A DNA stretch of 64,000 nt, taken from Axinella damicornis. Lineage: Eukaryota; Porifera; Demospongiae; Axinellida; Axinellidae. Position numbers and translations under genes: made by a program. Every line of letters starts with the position of its first letter. The first letter of the stretch is position 1. The notes beneath the pieces are model-generated. The model did not search any database. It saw only the letters and a list, made by a program, of their open reading frames with translations, and was not told the origin of the DNA. Below are positions 20,433 to 31,224 of the stretch, piece by piece. The stretch spans positions 310,001 through 374,000 of the forward strand of contig OZ007513.1 of assembly GCA_963931865.1 (NCBI GenBank). The letters are read 5' to 3'.

Positions 20433-20700
20433 GTGCGCGCAATTTCGGATTACGTCATTTTCGAGATGGCAACGTTCCTGGGGCTAGCCGCTAGTGGGCT
20501 GAGTAGGAGACGCCATGTTCAGATTTACAAAGATAAAACAATACGATGGGCGGGGCTCATTTCTTACGCATGCGCAGTAGCAATCTCAACAAACACAAGC
20601 TGTAGCACAGAAACAGATGTACACAACACATACAACCATTCACTGGGTGACAAATTCAGTTTGTTCATCCTTACGGCTAAAATGGTTTTGTATGTACATA
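20433..20700 (+). pseudogene. Rearrangement scar joining the 5' ends of two TRAF genes
   Basis: 20433-20497 matches the 5' end of TRAF-A in inverted orientation: GATTACGTCATTTTCGA, then ATGGCAACGTTCCTGGGGCT. At about 20497 it switches to the reverse complement of a TRAF-B/C-type start (AGACGCCATGTTCAG), followed by that gene's upstream region (GATGGGCGGGGCT, CGCATGCGCAGTAG, CACTGGGTGACAAATTCA). It encodes no TRAF domain. Confidence 0.75.
20545..20580. promoter_or_regulatory. Duplicated TRAF-type promoter block
   Basis: GATGGGCGGGGCT followed by TTACGCATGCGCAGTAG, the same pair of motifs as upstream of TRAF-B. Here it drives no recognisable gene. Confidence 0.5.
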
Positions 20701-21089
20701 TACACAATTCTAAGTCTTGGTCACGCGGTGTAGCTATGCATGATTGTGCATGATCAGACTTCTGTCAGTCCCAAGTCAGTGTCTGGTCAATGAAGGTGCC
20801 AGAAGTGCTTCACCCAGCCTTCAGGAACACGGGCATAATGGCATAAATCATAGCCCCTACCCTATAGGGTAGGGGCTCATGCACTCTATCATCCACGGTC
20901 TCAGGCTCTCAGCGGCTCTACAACAATTGCAGAGAATCCGTTGCCCACTCAGCATTCTGTGAATTCCAACCTCAAGGACATACTTTTATTCCAAATTTCA
21001 TGTTCAATGAGCAATATCCGCAATCATAGGACACAATAGAATAACCAACGGGTGACTGTGGATCAGACATTAACAGAGACCTCCGATAA

Positions 21090-21640
21090 ACTGCAATCAA
21101 GATCCTGTGCAGGTCAGCTGTGATACAATGTATATCATGATACCACAAGCTGGTAGCAAATCACTTCTGAGCTACACTCAAGTGCAGTTTGAAATGAAGA
21201 GTGTCATTCTTCAAATATTGAGTGTGCCTCTCAGCATTGAAGCCAAGCTCGCCAGCCTCAATAAGCAGTTCCGCAATTGGAAAGGGTTCGTTCCTGTCAG
21301 TTGTGTTCCAACAACTTCCAAGCGATGTCCGTTATCTCCCAGCTGGTTCACAAGCAGTAGCGCAGCTGTGCATTGGATGGGCCACTGCAAATTATGATCG
21401 TAATGGCCAGCTTCAAGACAGAGATATCCCTCTACATTACCATTTTGAAAGATTTGGATATTGAATTGGAACAGGTAGTAGCCACGAGAATAAAATTTCT
21501 CACTGCAACACTCGTGATAATGGGGCTGGCCACTCAGAGTGACATTTGGTCTTCTTTTTTGTGCACTGTAGTCATTTATAACCATCTGCTTGTAGGAGAG
21601 TGGCAGAACAATACCCATATGAGTGGTCGTCTCTTCCTGA
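21090..21640 (-). pseudogene. TRAF MATH-domain pseudogene (copy of the 3' half of TRAF-D)
   Basis: Very similar to 31335-31895. It encodes THMGIVLPLSYKQMVINDYS through NQLGDNGHRLEVVGTQL, then a 10-nt deletion relative to TRAF-D shifts the frame and ends it in unrelated residues at 21211. RING, zinc fingers and coiled coil are absent. Homology stops abruptly at about 21640, where BET1 intron sequence begins, so the left edge of the BET1/TRAF duplication lies here. Confidence 0.88.
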
Positions 21641-22455
21641 AACTAGAGAGAGTATGGGAGTGACCTCCCCCTCCCGATACCTCATGCACGCTCTCACCAA
21701 CACTCTCCATGCATTCTCTTTCACACTTACTCATGCATACGTGCATACACACACACTCTGCACATACATGTACATAATATGTGCACACACACTCTCCCTG
21801 TACTTTCCGCATAGTAACTGCAATCCTATTGGTCCTGCTTGCATTCCAGTAGTTCCCCAGTTGCATCAGTACATCTTCACCAGACCCATCCTAGTGTACG
21901 TGCAAAGGTATAGCTCTGAGACTACACCCCAGTAATCTCTAGTAATCTCTTGTAATCTCCAGATCCCTCAGTAAACAGCGGCAACATGAGTTCCATGCAA
22001 GCACATGAGATGCTGGAGGAGGAGAACGACAGAATGGTGGAGCAGATGGCCACCAAGGTCGCAGCACTCAAATCAGTAAGGAGAATATGCAGTTGTTTTG
22101 TGATTACACATCTAGCAACAGTTGCTAGCTGACTTGCTAGGGCATCATTTGAAATGACGCATGAATTTCCTGTCACATGCACAATATTACTGGTGGCATA
22201 AAATTAATGGCAGATTGAATTCTACAAATTAATGGTCATACAAAATGCAGTTTGATCGGCCGTTTGGTTGATCAAATTTAACCAAACCATGTGGCTTAGC
22301 TATATTGTGCACTGTGCTGCTCACAGCGTAGACAATGAAGTTGTTGAAATTCTCGTACTTGACAGTGACTGTTGATAACAGGTACTAGCAGTATTTGTTC
22401 CAAGCTGTTTGTGCTTCAACATGGTGCCACAGAACCTACTCGTGCCATTGCTTAC

Positions 22456-22554
22456 TAGCCTCGTTCCCAGGCCTCGGCCCAGATTTTATCTTGCAGCCGT
22501 GGAGAAAAATCGGCTGTGCGATAAAACCTGGGCGGAGGCCTGGGAACGAGGCTA
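22456..22554. repeat. Hairpin element in the BET1 copy, well preserved
   Basis: TAGCCTCGTTCCCAGGCCTC with GAGGCCTGGGAACGAGGCTA as perfect outer arms. It is orthologous to the decayed hairpin at 14239-14336. Confidence 0.9.
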
Positions 22555-23089
22555 AATGCTTTACCACTCATGAACGGCTGGCCACACACAACCGACATGG
22601 TTGTGACATCTAAAGTAGAACCTCTCTAGCAATGTGTATTTAATGTTCCAGTGATCTTATGCAGGTGATCTGAATATCATGTGACCAACTGTCACTGTCA
22701 TGTGACTGTCATGTGACCATTTGTGACTTCACTCCCTGCAGCTGTCCATAGATATTGGTGATGAGGTGCGAGGGCAGAACAGGATGCTATCGAATATGGT
22801 ACGAGCAGACTCTCTTGTTTCCAGCATGTCAACACACTGGATGGTTTCTGACCTCCGATGTACTAGTAGAGGAGTGTAGGTCGTGTTGGAGGGAAATAAA
22901 ATATGCCATCCTCAAACTACATGTATGGTAGGCCAATGTACATAACAAACTACATCGTGGAGAAGGCCTGGTAGTGGATCAAACTTCCGAGCCTCTTGAC
23001 TGGATAAACAAATTCCATTCATCCTTGCAACGTACCCACATAGCACTGAGCACACTGAAGGGACCCCCACTTTGTCACACACTGTCTTC

Positions 23090-23205
23090 ATCCACTTCCC
23101 CTCTCTGCCCCCTTCTCTACTCCCACCCCATCCCTCCCTCCCTCCCCCCTTTCCTTCCCTCCCCCCTTTCCTTCCCCCCTCCCTCCCTCCCTCTCTCGAT
23201 CCCAG
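23090..23205. repeat. (TCCC)n tract before the last exon of the BET1 copy
   Basis: A pyrimidine tract of about 110 bp adjoining the acceptor, as in the parent gene. Confidence 0.85.
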
Positions 23206-24014
23206 GATGAGGACTTTGACAGTGCTGGTGGGTTGCTAGGCAACAGTATGAAGAGGGTTAAGAACATGGCCAAAGCGGGCCACAACCGCTGGATGTGCTA
23301 CCTCGTCCTCTTCATCGTAGCAGTGTTCTTTGTGTGCTATTACATCATCAAATGGAGAAGCAGTTGATGTGCTATAATTACACAGCAGCAATTATTATCT
23401 TTTTTGTCATCATCCATTCCAGTCATTATGTACAGCAGTGATTGCACATGCAGGAAAGACTATAACCGTACGTAGAGATGACGTGCAAGATATAGCCAAG
23501 CAGGTCTCTGTAGGAAAACTACATATATCTACCTACCTGTACATGTGCATTTCGCTGGCTGTAGATATGCATGGGCTGGACGGGAATCATGCATGCAGTC
23601 ATCAAATGCAAAGTTGCTAAATCATAGTGTTTCTGCTGTCACCTTGATGGTGCACGATGGTATACCACATCTGTAATTCCACAATATTTTTAAGTGCACA
23701 GGACCGGCCTACAAGCAACATGTTCCCTATCTTTCACACTTAGTTGCCTATACAGCCACATTCCCATGCAGTCCTACCCTGTTTTTTGTTCTCAGTTCTC
23801 CATTTCAATCCATGTACATGTATATAAATGTGAAAAACAAAGAACAAAAAAACCCAACGTACAGCAAGCAGGCCTAGGAACTATTAATGTTGTGAGAGAA
23901 CAAAATCACCAACTCTATATGCACGGCCCCTCCCACATCACAAGCTTAGCATCACAACCTCAGCATACATCACACCCGACATAAGGAACTAAAGCTTGTC
24001 ATCTCTATAATACC

Positions 24015-25811
24015 TCACTTGGGAATTACAGTCAAGGACCACTTGAAATGAAGGGAGTCGTCTTTCAAATACTGAGTGTGCCTCTGAGCATTGAGTCCCA
24101 GTTCACCAGGGCTTGTAAATGGACGTGCAATTGTGTAATAACGATCCCGATCCTTATTGATTAGCACCTGAAAATTGGCTGTGTGGTGATCATGGTCTCC
24201 CAGTTGGTTCAATAGTAGCAGCCGTCCACTGCACACAATGGGCCAACGCAACTTGTCATCATTGTCACCTTTCAGTAGGTAGATATAGGCACATGTGGCG
24301 CCATCCGATTGTAAAAGAATGTTGAGTTTGAACTTGTAGCCTTGGTAATAGAATGGCTCATCGAAGTAGTCAAAGGTGTTGTTATTTGTTTTTGATTCAT
24401 AGCCTCTAATAACCATATCCTGACGGCACAGTGGTAGAGTCAGACTCAGGTGAGTGCTAACCTCCTCCTTGAACGATGAGAGTGCCTGGTAAGTCTTGTC
24501 ATGAAGTTGCAGAGCCTGTTGTTCAAATTTTGGAACTTTATTTAGAACTCCCTCCCGCACTTCCTTCCTGTGCTGCTCAAGCTGCTCCTTCAGTTGTTTG
24601 CCCTGCTGTTCCACTCTGGTTTGGAGGGTTGCAACCTTCTGACCATTGGCAACAACATTTTTGTCGAGTTGTTCGCCCTGCTGATCCACCCTGGTTTGGA
24701 GGGCAGTAACCTTCTGACCATTGGCAACTACTTTCTTGTCGAGTTGTTCGCTCTGCTGTTCCACTCTGGTTTGGAGGGCCGCAACCTTGGCAACGACTTT
24801 TTTGTCAAGTTTGTCAAGCAGGACGGTAGTCTTTTCCAACTGATTCCCTGATTGTTTTTCCTGCTGGTCTAATTTGTTTTGAAGCCCTACCACTTGCTGC
24901 TGAAGCCCCACCCCTTGCTGCTCCAGTACGGCCACCTGTTGCTTTAGGTCGTCTGCAGCCATTCTTCCCTGCTGCTGAATTGTATCTTGAAGCAAAGAAA
25001 GTTGCTTTTCGGTCTTCTTTCCTTGATGCTGTAGCTCTCTATTCTGCTGCTGTAGTGTCGCTATCTGCTGGTCTTTCTCGGCCATCTTCTGGTGGAGCTC
25101 CCTGGTGAGGTTGAGGTTGAAGAGAGACATGCTCAGCAGGTGGCGCTGGGCTCCTTCCTCCATGTGGCGTGACAGATCCTGCCGAGGGATCCTCTCGTGG
25201 CAGCCGGCTTGGGCAAACTCACACTCCACCAGCTGCAGTGGACACTGGGTCAAATGCTTCTCCATATCACAGCGAGGTACAGTGCCAATCTCACACTGGT
25301 TGGGACACGGCTCAGGGTACTTCACACAGACAGGCAAGTGATCAATTGTTACCACCTCGTAGGTACCCTTGAAGCCACAGAAATCACACTGACATGGACG
25401 CTTTGGGCAGGAGTTGACATGCTGGTCCACGCTACCCAAATCACCCACCCACTCACACCCACTTCCCTTATTTGGGCAACGTACTTTCAACTCGTTCACC
25501 TTTCGTTTGTAGAATTTATCCGGCATGGTTGTGAGATTAGGTTCCTTGCACATAGGGCACGGTTTACCACCTTGCTGTAGCCTGGTAGCGGCCTCCACCG
25601 AAAGATGATGGCCACAGCACGTAGTTTGCTGGGGGTCTCGTAACAGCTCGAGGGTCACGGGACAAAGGTAGTCTTGCGATAGTTCTTCGACGAAATCGTA
25701 CTCCTTCTCAGGCACGTGGGAGATTTTGATGCTTGCTGACGATTCGCTGGAGCCAAATGGCTCGTCTTCGGTGAGATTTTTAGCACAACAGGGGTGAGTA
25801 AGGGACGCCAT
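24015..25811 (-). CDS. TRAF-like RING/zinc-finger/MATH protein (TRAF-B), intronless
   Basis: A 598-aa single-exon frame starting MASLTHPCCAKNL, the partner of TRAF-A in the duplicated block. RING-like region CPVTLELLRDP, CCGHH, PCPMC; TRAF zinc fingers; coiled coil; C-terminal MATH domain ending QYLKDDSLHFKWSLTVIPK. Its coiled coil has only two full 25-residue LDKK(V/N)VANGQKV units plus the 22-residue unit, against five in TRAF-A, and it has an extra GVGLQQQVVGLQ segment. It is probably a cytoplasmic signalling adaptor with possible E3 activity. Its upstream region carries a GC box and an NRF1-like site. Confidence 0.92.
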   Translation of the reverse strand: MASLTHPCCAKNLTEDEPFGSSESSASIKISHVPEKEYDFVEELSQDYLCPVTLELLRDPQQTTCCGHHLSVEAATRLQQGGKPCPMCKEPNLTTMPDKFYKRKVNELKVRCPNKGSGCEWVGDLGSVDQHVNSCPKRPCQCDFCGFKGTYEVVTIDHLPVCVKYPEPCPNQCEIGTVPRCDMEKHLTQCPLQLVECEFAQAGCHERIPRQDLSRHMEEGAQRHLLSMSLFNLNLTRELHQKMAEKDQQIATLQQQNRELQHQGKKTEKQLSLLQDTIQQQGRMAADDLKQQVAVLEQQGVGLQQQVVGLQNKLDQQEKQSGNQLEKTTVLLDKLDKKVVAKVAALQTRVEQQSEQLDKKVVANGQKVTALQTRVDQQGEQLDKNVVANGQKVATLQTRVEQQGKQLKEQLEQHRKEVREGVLNKVPKFEQQALQLHDKTYQALSSFKEEVSTHLSLTLPLCRQDMVIRGYESKTNNNTFDYFDEPFYYQGYKFKLNILLQSDGATCAYIYLLKGDNDDKLRWPIVCSGRLLLLNQLGDHDHHTANFQVLINKDRDRYYTIARPFTSPGELGLNAQRHTQYLKDDSLHFKWSLTVIPK

Positions 25812-25834
25812 GTTCAGATAACAGAGAAAACACG

Positions 25835-25869
25835 ATGGGCGGGGCTAGTTTCTTACTCATGCGCAGTAG
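25835..25869. promoter_or_regulatory. Promoter block of TRAF-B: GC box plus NRF1-like site
   Basis: GATGGGCGGGGCT then TTACTCATGCGCAGTAG, about 25-60 bp upstream of the start codon. The same arrangement occurs before TRAF-C and in the scar at 20.5 kb. Confidence 0.55.
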
Positions 25870-26203
25870 CATTGTTCGTAATCTCTGGTGAACCCCTAGC
25901 TAGTTAACATGCAACACCAACACCAGCTGTCACTCACAAACACAGCTGTACACACATGCACAGAAACAGAAGATGTACACACACATACAACCAGTCACTG
26001 GGTGACAAATTCATTAACTAAAACAGCACAAATTACTACTAGACAAAAGGAATTTCTTAACCTAATTGGGCCTCAAGCTGACTACAAATTCAGCAGTACA
26101 ACAACTATAAACGTAGCTAGCTACTACAAAATCGAGTGAACAACTAAAGGGGGCAACTAAAACACATACAAAGTGTAATTGCTATTTTCTCCCGATTTTG
26201 AAA

Positions 26204-27758
26204 TCAGACATATACGCTCAAGTACAGTCTGAAACGAAGGGAGTCATCTTTCAAATATTGTGCACGTCTTGCAACATCGTATTCCAAGTCAGAACCCTTC
26301 ACAAAGGGGTCTTTAATTGTAAAATATCCCCCCCTATCAGCCTTACCCAGCTGTATGGCAATGGCTGTCAAGCGATGCCCGTGGTTTCCAATTTGGTTCA
26401 GGAGTAGTAATTGAGCCGTACATTGGATAGGCCACTGCGAAGATTCATCGTAGGTACTGGTGAGTAGACACAGGTATCCACGTATATCGCCGTTTTGAAA
26501 GATATCGATGTTGAATTTGAACGCGTATTTATGGACAAAAAATGGCTCACTCAAGCACTGATAATAATGCGGCTGGCGGCTGATTGTAACATTAGGTTTT
26601 CTCTTTCGAGAGTTGAAGTCCATGATAACCAAATCTCGGTAGGCCCTGTATCTGGGTTTCATCACGAAGTGGCTGTTGTTTTGGAACTTGGTCCTTAACG
26701 TTTTGCTCGAGCTGCTTTTTAATTTGCCTATCTCGGACTTCAAATTCTGTTTGAAACGCTACAACCCTTTGACCGTTAGCAGCTACTTTCTGATCAACTT
26801 TCGTGAGCAGTGTCTTTGTCTCTCTAAATTGATCATTCACTTGTTTTTCTTGCAGATGTAATTTGTTTTGAAGCCCAACTCCTTGCTGCTGCAGCTGCCC
26901 CTGCAGTTGTTTATTCTGCCCCTGTAGCTCTCTATTCTGACCCTGCAGCTGTTTATTCTGTCTCTGTAGCTCAGCTATCTGATGGTGGAGCTCCCTATTC
27001 TGTCCCTGTAGTTCAGCTATCTGATGGTGGAGCTCCCTGTTGAGATTGAGATTTAGGAGGGATACCTTCAACAGGTGGTGATGAGCACCGTCTTCTATGT
27101 GCCGCGCCAGGTCCCGTCGAGGAACCTTCTCTTGGCAACCAGCTTCTGCAAATTCACATTCCACCAGCTGCAATGGACATTGGGTCAAATGCTTCTCCAA
27201 ATCACAGCGAGGTACAGTGACAATCTCACACTGGTTGGGACACGACTCAGGGTACTTCACACAGACAAGTGAGTGATCATTTGTTACCACCTCGTAGGTA
27301 TCCTTGAAGCCACAGAAATCACACTGACATAGACACTTTGGGCAGGAGTTGACATGCTGGTCCACGCTACCCAAATCACCCACCCACTCACACCCACTTC
27401 CCTTATTTGGGCAACGCACTTTCAACTCGTTCACCTTTCGTTTGTAGAACTTGTCCGGAATGGTTGTGAAATTAGGTTCCTTGCACATAGGGCACGGCTT
27501 CCCGCCTTGTTGTAGCTTGGTAGCGGCCTCCAGCGAAAGATGAGGGCCACAACACGCAGTTTGCTGGGGTTCTAGTACTAGCTCGAGGGTCACGGGACAA
27601 AGGTAGTCTTGCGATAGTTCTTCGACGAAATCGTACTCCTTCTCAGGCAGGTGGGAGATTTTGATGCTCGCTGACGATTCCATAGAGTCAAATGGCTCGT
27701 CTTCGGCGAGCATTTTAGCACAACCGGTCTGAGTACGAGTAGGAGATGGAGACGCCAT
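26204..27758 (-). pseudogene. TRAF-like gene (TRAF-C) split by a frameshift before the MATH domain
   Basis: The first frame (27758-26592, start MASPSPTRTQTGCAKML) encodes the RING-like region, zinc fingers and a shorter coiled coil of ELQGQNRELHHQIAELQ-type repeats, with one VDQKVAANGQRV unit. The second frame (to 26204) encodes a complete MATH domain (YRDLVIMDF to LKDDSLRFRLYLSV). They overlap out of frame. Comparison with TRAF-B places the break near 26640-26655, where about 17 residues of the linker are also missing. Either the gene is disrupted, or two products arise, or the assembly lacks a base. All key RING cysteines remain. Confidence 0.82.
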
Positions 27759-27803
27759 GATGTTGCCGCGGCCGCATTCTGACTATACTATCACATAAAG
27801 AAC

Positions 27804-27836
27804 TATGGGCGTGGCTCTTTTGCTACGCATGCGCAC
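27804..27836. promoter_or_regulatory. Promoter block of TRAF-C
   Basis: TATGGGCGTGGCT then GCTACGCATGCGCACATG, about 50-80 bp upstream of the start. It matches the TRAF-B block with the GC box weakened to GGGCGTGGC. Confidence 0.5.
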
Positions 27837-28898
27837 ATGATTTTGAGCCCAGTTTGTAGCGTGGGATTCTTCAGGTTCTTGATGAACTTTGATTTGAGCA
27901 GACACTGCAGCAATATTGTGCTGGTTACACAACAATGTGTGAGAGATTGGAATTAGCTACACCACTAAATTCATTGAGAACGAGCATCAACACAAAATCA
28001 TCACAACGCAAGTTGTCATCTTTAATAATAATAATCAGACTTTATCACTTTCCAGTGGTAAAAAGCCATTCCAGTTAACATTCTGCTGGAAATCTCCCGA
28101 ACTTGGTTTGAAGCTGTGCCACACAGACTGTAGTGCTGTGCACTCAGCTCCCCTGTGCAGTATACTGCATGATTGTGCCAAAGGCTTCAATGGCGATGTT
28201 ACTACTGAATTTATTAGCTAATGATAAACGAAAATCAATTGTGGGTGATTCCAGGCCAAGTTATCACAAAAAATGGACGACCCCCCTCAGATTTCAACGA
28301 AACTTGGTACATACTTTCCTTACCAGAAGTTATTAATCCCCACCCATTTTTGGCCTCTTATGTTATATGGCTTCTGAGTTACAACTCTTCAAAAATTTAA
28401 TTTTTGAGGAAATTTTCAGTGACCCGGTGATATTTAAACGGCCATAACTTGTGACCAGATCACTTCTGACAATTATAAATTGTAGCATCGTGTTTGTTTT
28501 GAGTTGCCCTTTCAGATGATATATTGCAAGGGGGTGGGCACCTATTTGGGGTCAAAGGTCACCGTTGATGAAGTTTAATTTTAATTTAATTCAAAAACGG
28601 ATTCTTATTTTTTGGTCATTTGTTGCTCAACTATTCTTCAATTATCATTGCTGAAGTGGTATGAATTTGGTGTTGGGACGGCCATGGGACTGCGAGATAT
28701 ATGCAGTAGAGTGTATCCCTGATATGAAAATCATCAAGCAAATTGAGCTTGCTGTTTGATGTTTTACCTCTTTTGCTCTGACAAGTACTAGCAGAAGTTG
28801 TAATGTGTCTCTATGGCACTTTTGTAGTCATGCTTCAGTATCTTCCTGCTTGTTAGCACCACTCTAGTGTTACAAATAATTAGCAAGGTGCTAATTAA

Positions 28899-29160
28899 AT
28901 GCTACCATGGAAACCTCAAATGGCAGCTAAATCTCAGCAAGAAGACCTCCAATCAGATATGACTCAGTTTCAACCTCAGTGGCAAAATCTATGCTGCAAC
29001 CCCTTCAACAAGCCTCACCACTTCATCAGGAAGAAGAGTCAGCTTAGGGTTGTTACTGACGTACAGAATGTGTGAGAAAGTTCCCTCAATTTCACCAGGG
29101 GAGAAGATCTGTGACTCTTGCAGGAAACAACTAGCAGCTGAAAGTGAGCAACAAAGTCTA
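28899..29160 (+). pseudogene. Inverted partial copy of the 29.2-29.7 kb reading frame
   Basis: Reads MLPWKPQMAAKSQQEDLQ like the minus-strand gene but is shifted by extra bases near 29058 and cut off at the arm end. Confidence 0.8.
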
Positions 29161-29162
29161 CC

Positions 29163-29690
29163 CTATTTCTCTTTCAATTGAGTAATTATCTCACTATCAT
29201 CAGATTTCTCCTGCACATCATCTAAAACTGCCTTCTGCATCATTGCTGTAACAGCTTCAAGCTTCTGCCTTCTATACCGTTTGCTTCGCAGCTTTCGTTT
29301 GGTGAGAGGTGTTTCCCCGATGGTATCCAAATGCTCATTAGCTACTGCTAGTGTGGCCAGGGGATGACCAAACATTTCATCAGTGGGAGACACCACATCA
29401 GACTCTGGGGAACTGTCAGATTGTTCTTGAGGTAGACTTTGTTGCTCACTTTCAGCTGCTAGTTGTTTCCTGCAAGAATCACAGATCTTCTCCCCTGGTG
29501 AAATTGAGGGAACTTTCTCACACATTCTGTCAGTAACAACCCTACGCTGACTCTTCTTCCTGATGAAGTGGTGAGGCTTGTTGAAGGGGTTGCAGCATAG
29601 ATTTCGCCACTGAGGTTGAAACTGAGTCATATCTGATTGGAGGTCTTCTTGCTGAGATTTAGCTGCCATTTGAGGTTTCCATGGTAGCAT
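29163..29690 (-). CDS. Putative element-encoded protein with Cys-rich motif, 175 aa
   Basis: Starts MLPWKPQMAAK and lies within the right arm and centre of the foldback element. It contains LCCNPFNKPHHF and GEKICDSCRKQL, which give a CC-x(n)-HH-x(n)-CxxC arrangement that could bind zinc. An acidic Ser-rich stretch follows (EQSDSSPESDVVSP), then a basic segment (LTKRKLRSKRYRRQK). The CCNPF...CDSCRK pattern reminds me of proteins found in many copies in cnidarian and sponge genomes; this is from memory and unverified. No transposase catalytic domain is present, so the element is probably non-autonomous or a remnant. Confidence 0.55.
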   Translation of the reverse strand: MLPWKPQMAAKSQQEDLQSDMTQFQPQWRNLCCNPFNKPHHFIRKKSQRRVVTDRMCEKVPSISPGEKICDSCRKQLAAESEQQSLPQEQSDSSPESDVVSPTDEMFGHPLATLAVANEHLDTIGETPLTKRKLRSKRYRRQKLEAVTAMMQKAVLDDVQEKSDDSEIITQLKEK

Positions 29691-30342
29691 TTAATTAGCA
29701 CCTTGCTAATTTGTAACACTAGAGTGGTGCTAACAAGCAGGAAGATACTGAAGCATGACTACAAAAGTGCCATAGAGACACATTACAACTTCTGCTAGTA
29801 CTTGTCAGAGCAAAAGAGGTAAAACATCAAACAGCAAGCTCAATTTGCTTGATGATTTTCATATCAGGGATACACTCTGCTGCATATATCTCACAGTCCC
29901 ATGGCCGTCCCAACACCAAATTCATACCACTTCAGCAATGATAATTGAAGAATAGTTGAGCAACAAATGACCAAAAAATAAGAATCCGTTTTTGAATTAA
30001 ATTAAAATTAAACTTCATCAATGGTGACCTTTGACCCCAAATAGGTGCCCACCCCCTTGCAATATATTATCTGAAAGGGCAACTCAAAACAAACACGATG
30101 GTACAATTTATAATTGTCAGAAGTGATCTGGTCACAAGTTATGGCCGTTTAAATATCACCGGGTCACTGAAAATTTCCTCAAAAATTAAATTTTTGAAGA
30201 GTTGTAACTCAGAAGCCATATAACATAAGAGGCCAAAAATGGGTGGGGATTAATAACTTCTGGTAAGGAAAGTATGTACCAAGTTTCGTTGAAATCTGAG
30301 GGGGGTCATCCATTTTTTGTGATCACTTGGCCTGGAATTACC

Positions 30343-30567
30343 CTTGTGAAACGATGACCGACATCTTCATATTATTTTGCATACCATAATTAATTTTCAC
30401 CAACTGTGTTGGTACACACACCAGTCCTTATGCTGCATGGTGTAGAGAGCATAAACATCCCATAATTCGTGGGTACCGTATAATACCCCCCCCCCCCCCC
30501 CCCCCCCCCCGTACTGTTTCAGGCAGTTTCCTTGACTGCCACAGAAGTTGTATGCTTTGTTTTGACT
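30343..30567. repeat. C homopolymer spacer
   Basis: A run of about 24 C residues near 30487-30510; otherwise nothing recognised. Confidence 0.6.
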
Positions 30568-31224
30568 GCTTGATGGTTAGCCTCATTCTCAGACTGCTTG
30601 ATGGTTAGCCTCACTCTCAGACTGCTTGATGGTTAGCCTCATTCTCAGGCTGCTTGATGGTTAGCCTCATTCTCAGACTGCTTGATGGTTAAGACTGCTT
30701 GATGGTTAGCCTCACTCTCAGACTGCTTGATGGTTAGCCTCATTCTCAGGCTGCTTGATGGTTAGCCTCATTCTCAGACTGCTTGACGGTTAGCCTCATT
30801 CTCAGACTGCTTGACGGTTAGCCTCATTCTCAGACTGCTTGACGGTTAGCCTCATTCTCAGACTGCTTGATGGTTAGCCTCATTCTCAGACTGCTTGACG
30901 GTTAGCCTCATTCTCAGACTGCTTGACGGTTAGCCTCATTCTCAGACTGCTTGATGCATGGATAGCCTCATTCTCAGACTGCTTGATGGTTAGCCTCATT
31001 CTCAGACTGCTTGACGGTTAGCCTCATTCTCAGACTGCTTGACGGTTAGCCTCATTCTCAGACTGCTTGACGGTTAGCCTCATTCTCAGACTGCTTGACG
31101 GTTAGCCTCATTCTCAGACTGCTTGATGGATAGCCTCACTCTCAGACTGCTTGATGGTTAGCCTCATTCTCAGACTACCTCCAGCACAACGACAGTATGT
31201 CATGCATGCCTGAGAATGAGGCTA
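30568..31224. repeat. 28-bp minisatellite with a hairpin-element cap
   Basis: About 22 copies of a 28-bp unit GACTGCTTGATGGTTAGCCTCATTCTCA with small variants (GACGG, GATGGATAG). The array ends in GCCTGAGAATGAGGCTA, the complementary right end of a TAGCCTC palindrome, so the array again looks like amplification of a hairpin's left arm. Confidence 0.9.

Larger units (their letters stand above)
21645..23367 (+). pseudogene. BET1 duplicate lacking exon 1
   Basis: Contains intact counterparts of BET1 exons 2-4: 21963-22075, 22742-22798 and 23206-23367, with the same splice sites and no stops. Homology to BET1 begins inside its intron 1 (about 13497 matches about 21645), so the first exon and the bidirectional promoter were not copied. 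An internal ATG (21986) could give about 102 aa with the SNARE helix and tail anchor intact. Substitutions relative to BET1 are few (MLYDM to MLSNM, GSSMK to GNSMK). Whether it is transcribed, for instance from a new 5' exon, cannot be told from sequence. Confidence 0.82.
28245..30342. mobile_element. Foldback element with about 0.9-kb inverted arms
   Basis: The left arm (about 28245-29160) is repeated in inverse orientation at about 29433-30342 with only scattered mismatches; AATGGACGACCCCCCTCAG at the left corresponds to CTGAGGGGGGTCATCCATT at the right. The single-copy centre is about 270 bp (29161-29432). The arms include the 5' part of a reading frame in both orientations. The high arm identity points to recent formation. 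Confidence 0.88.

Noticed and set aside
30568..31224. Regular repeats reminiscent of a CRISPR array
   Set aside because: Units are contiguous with no unique spacers, in an intron-containing animal genome: a minisatellite.
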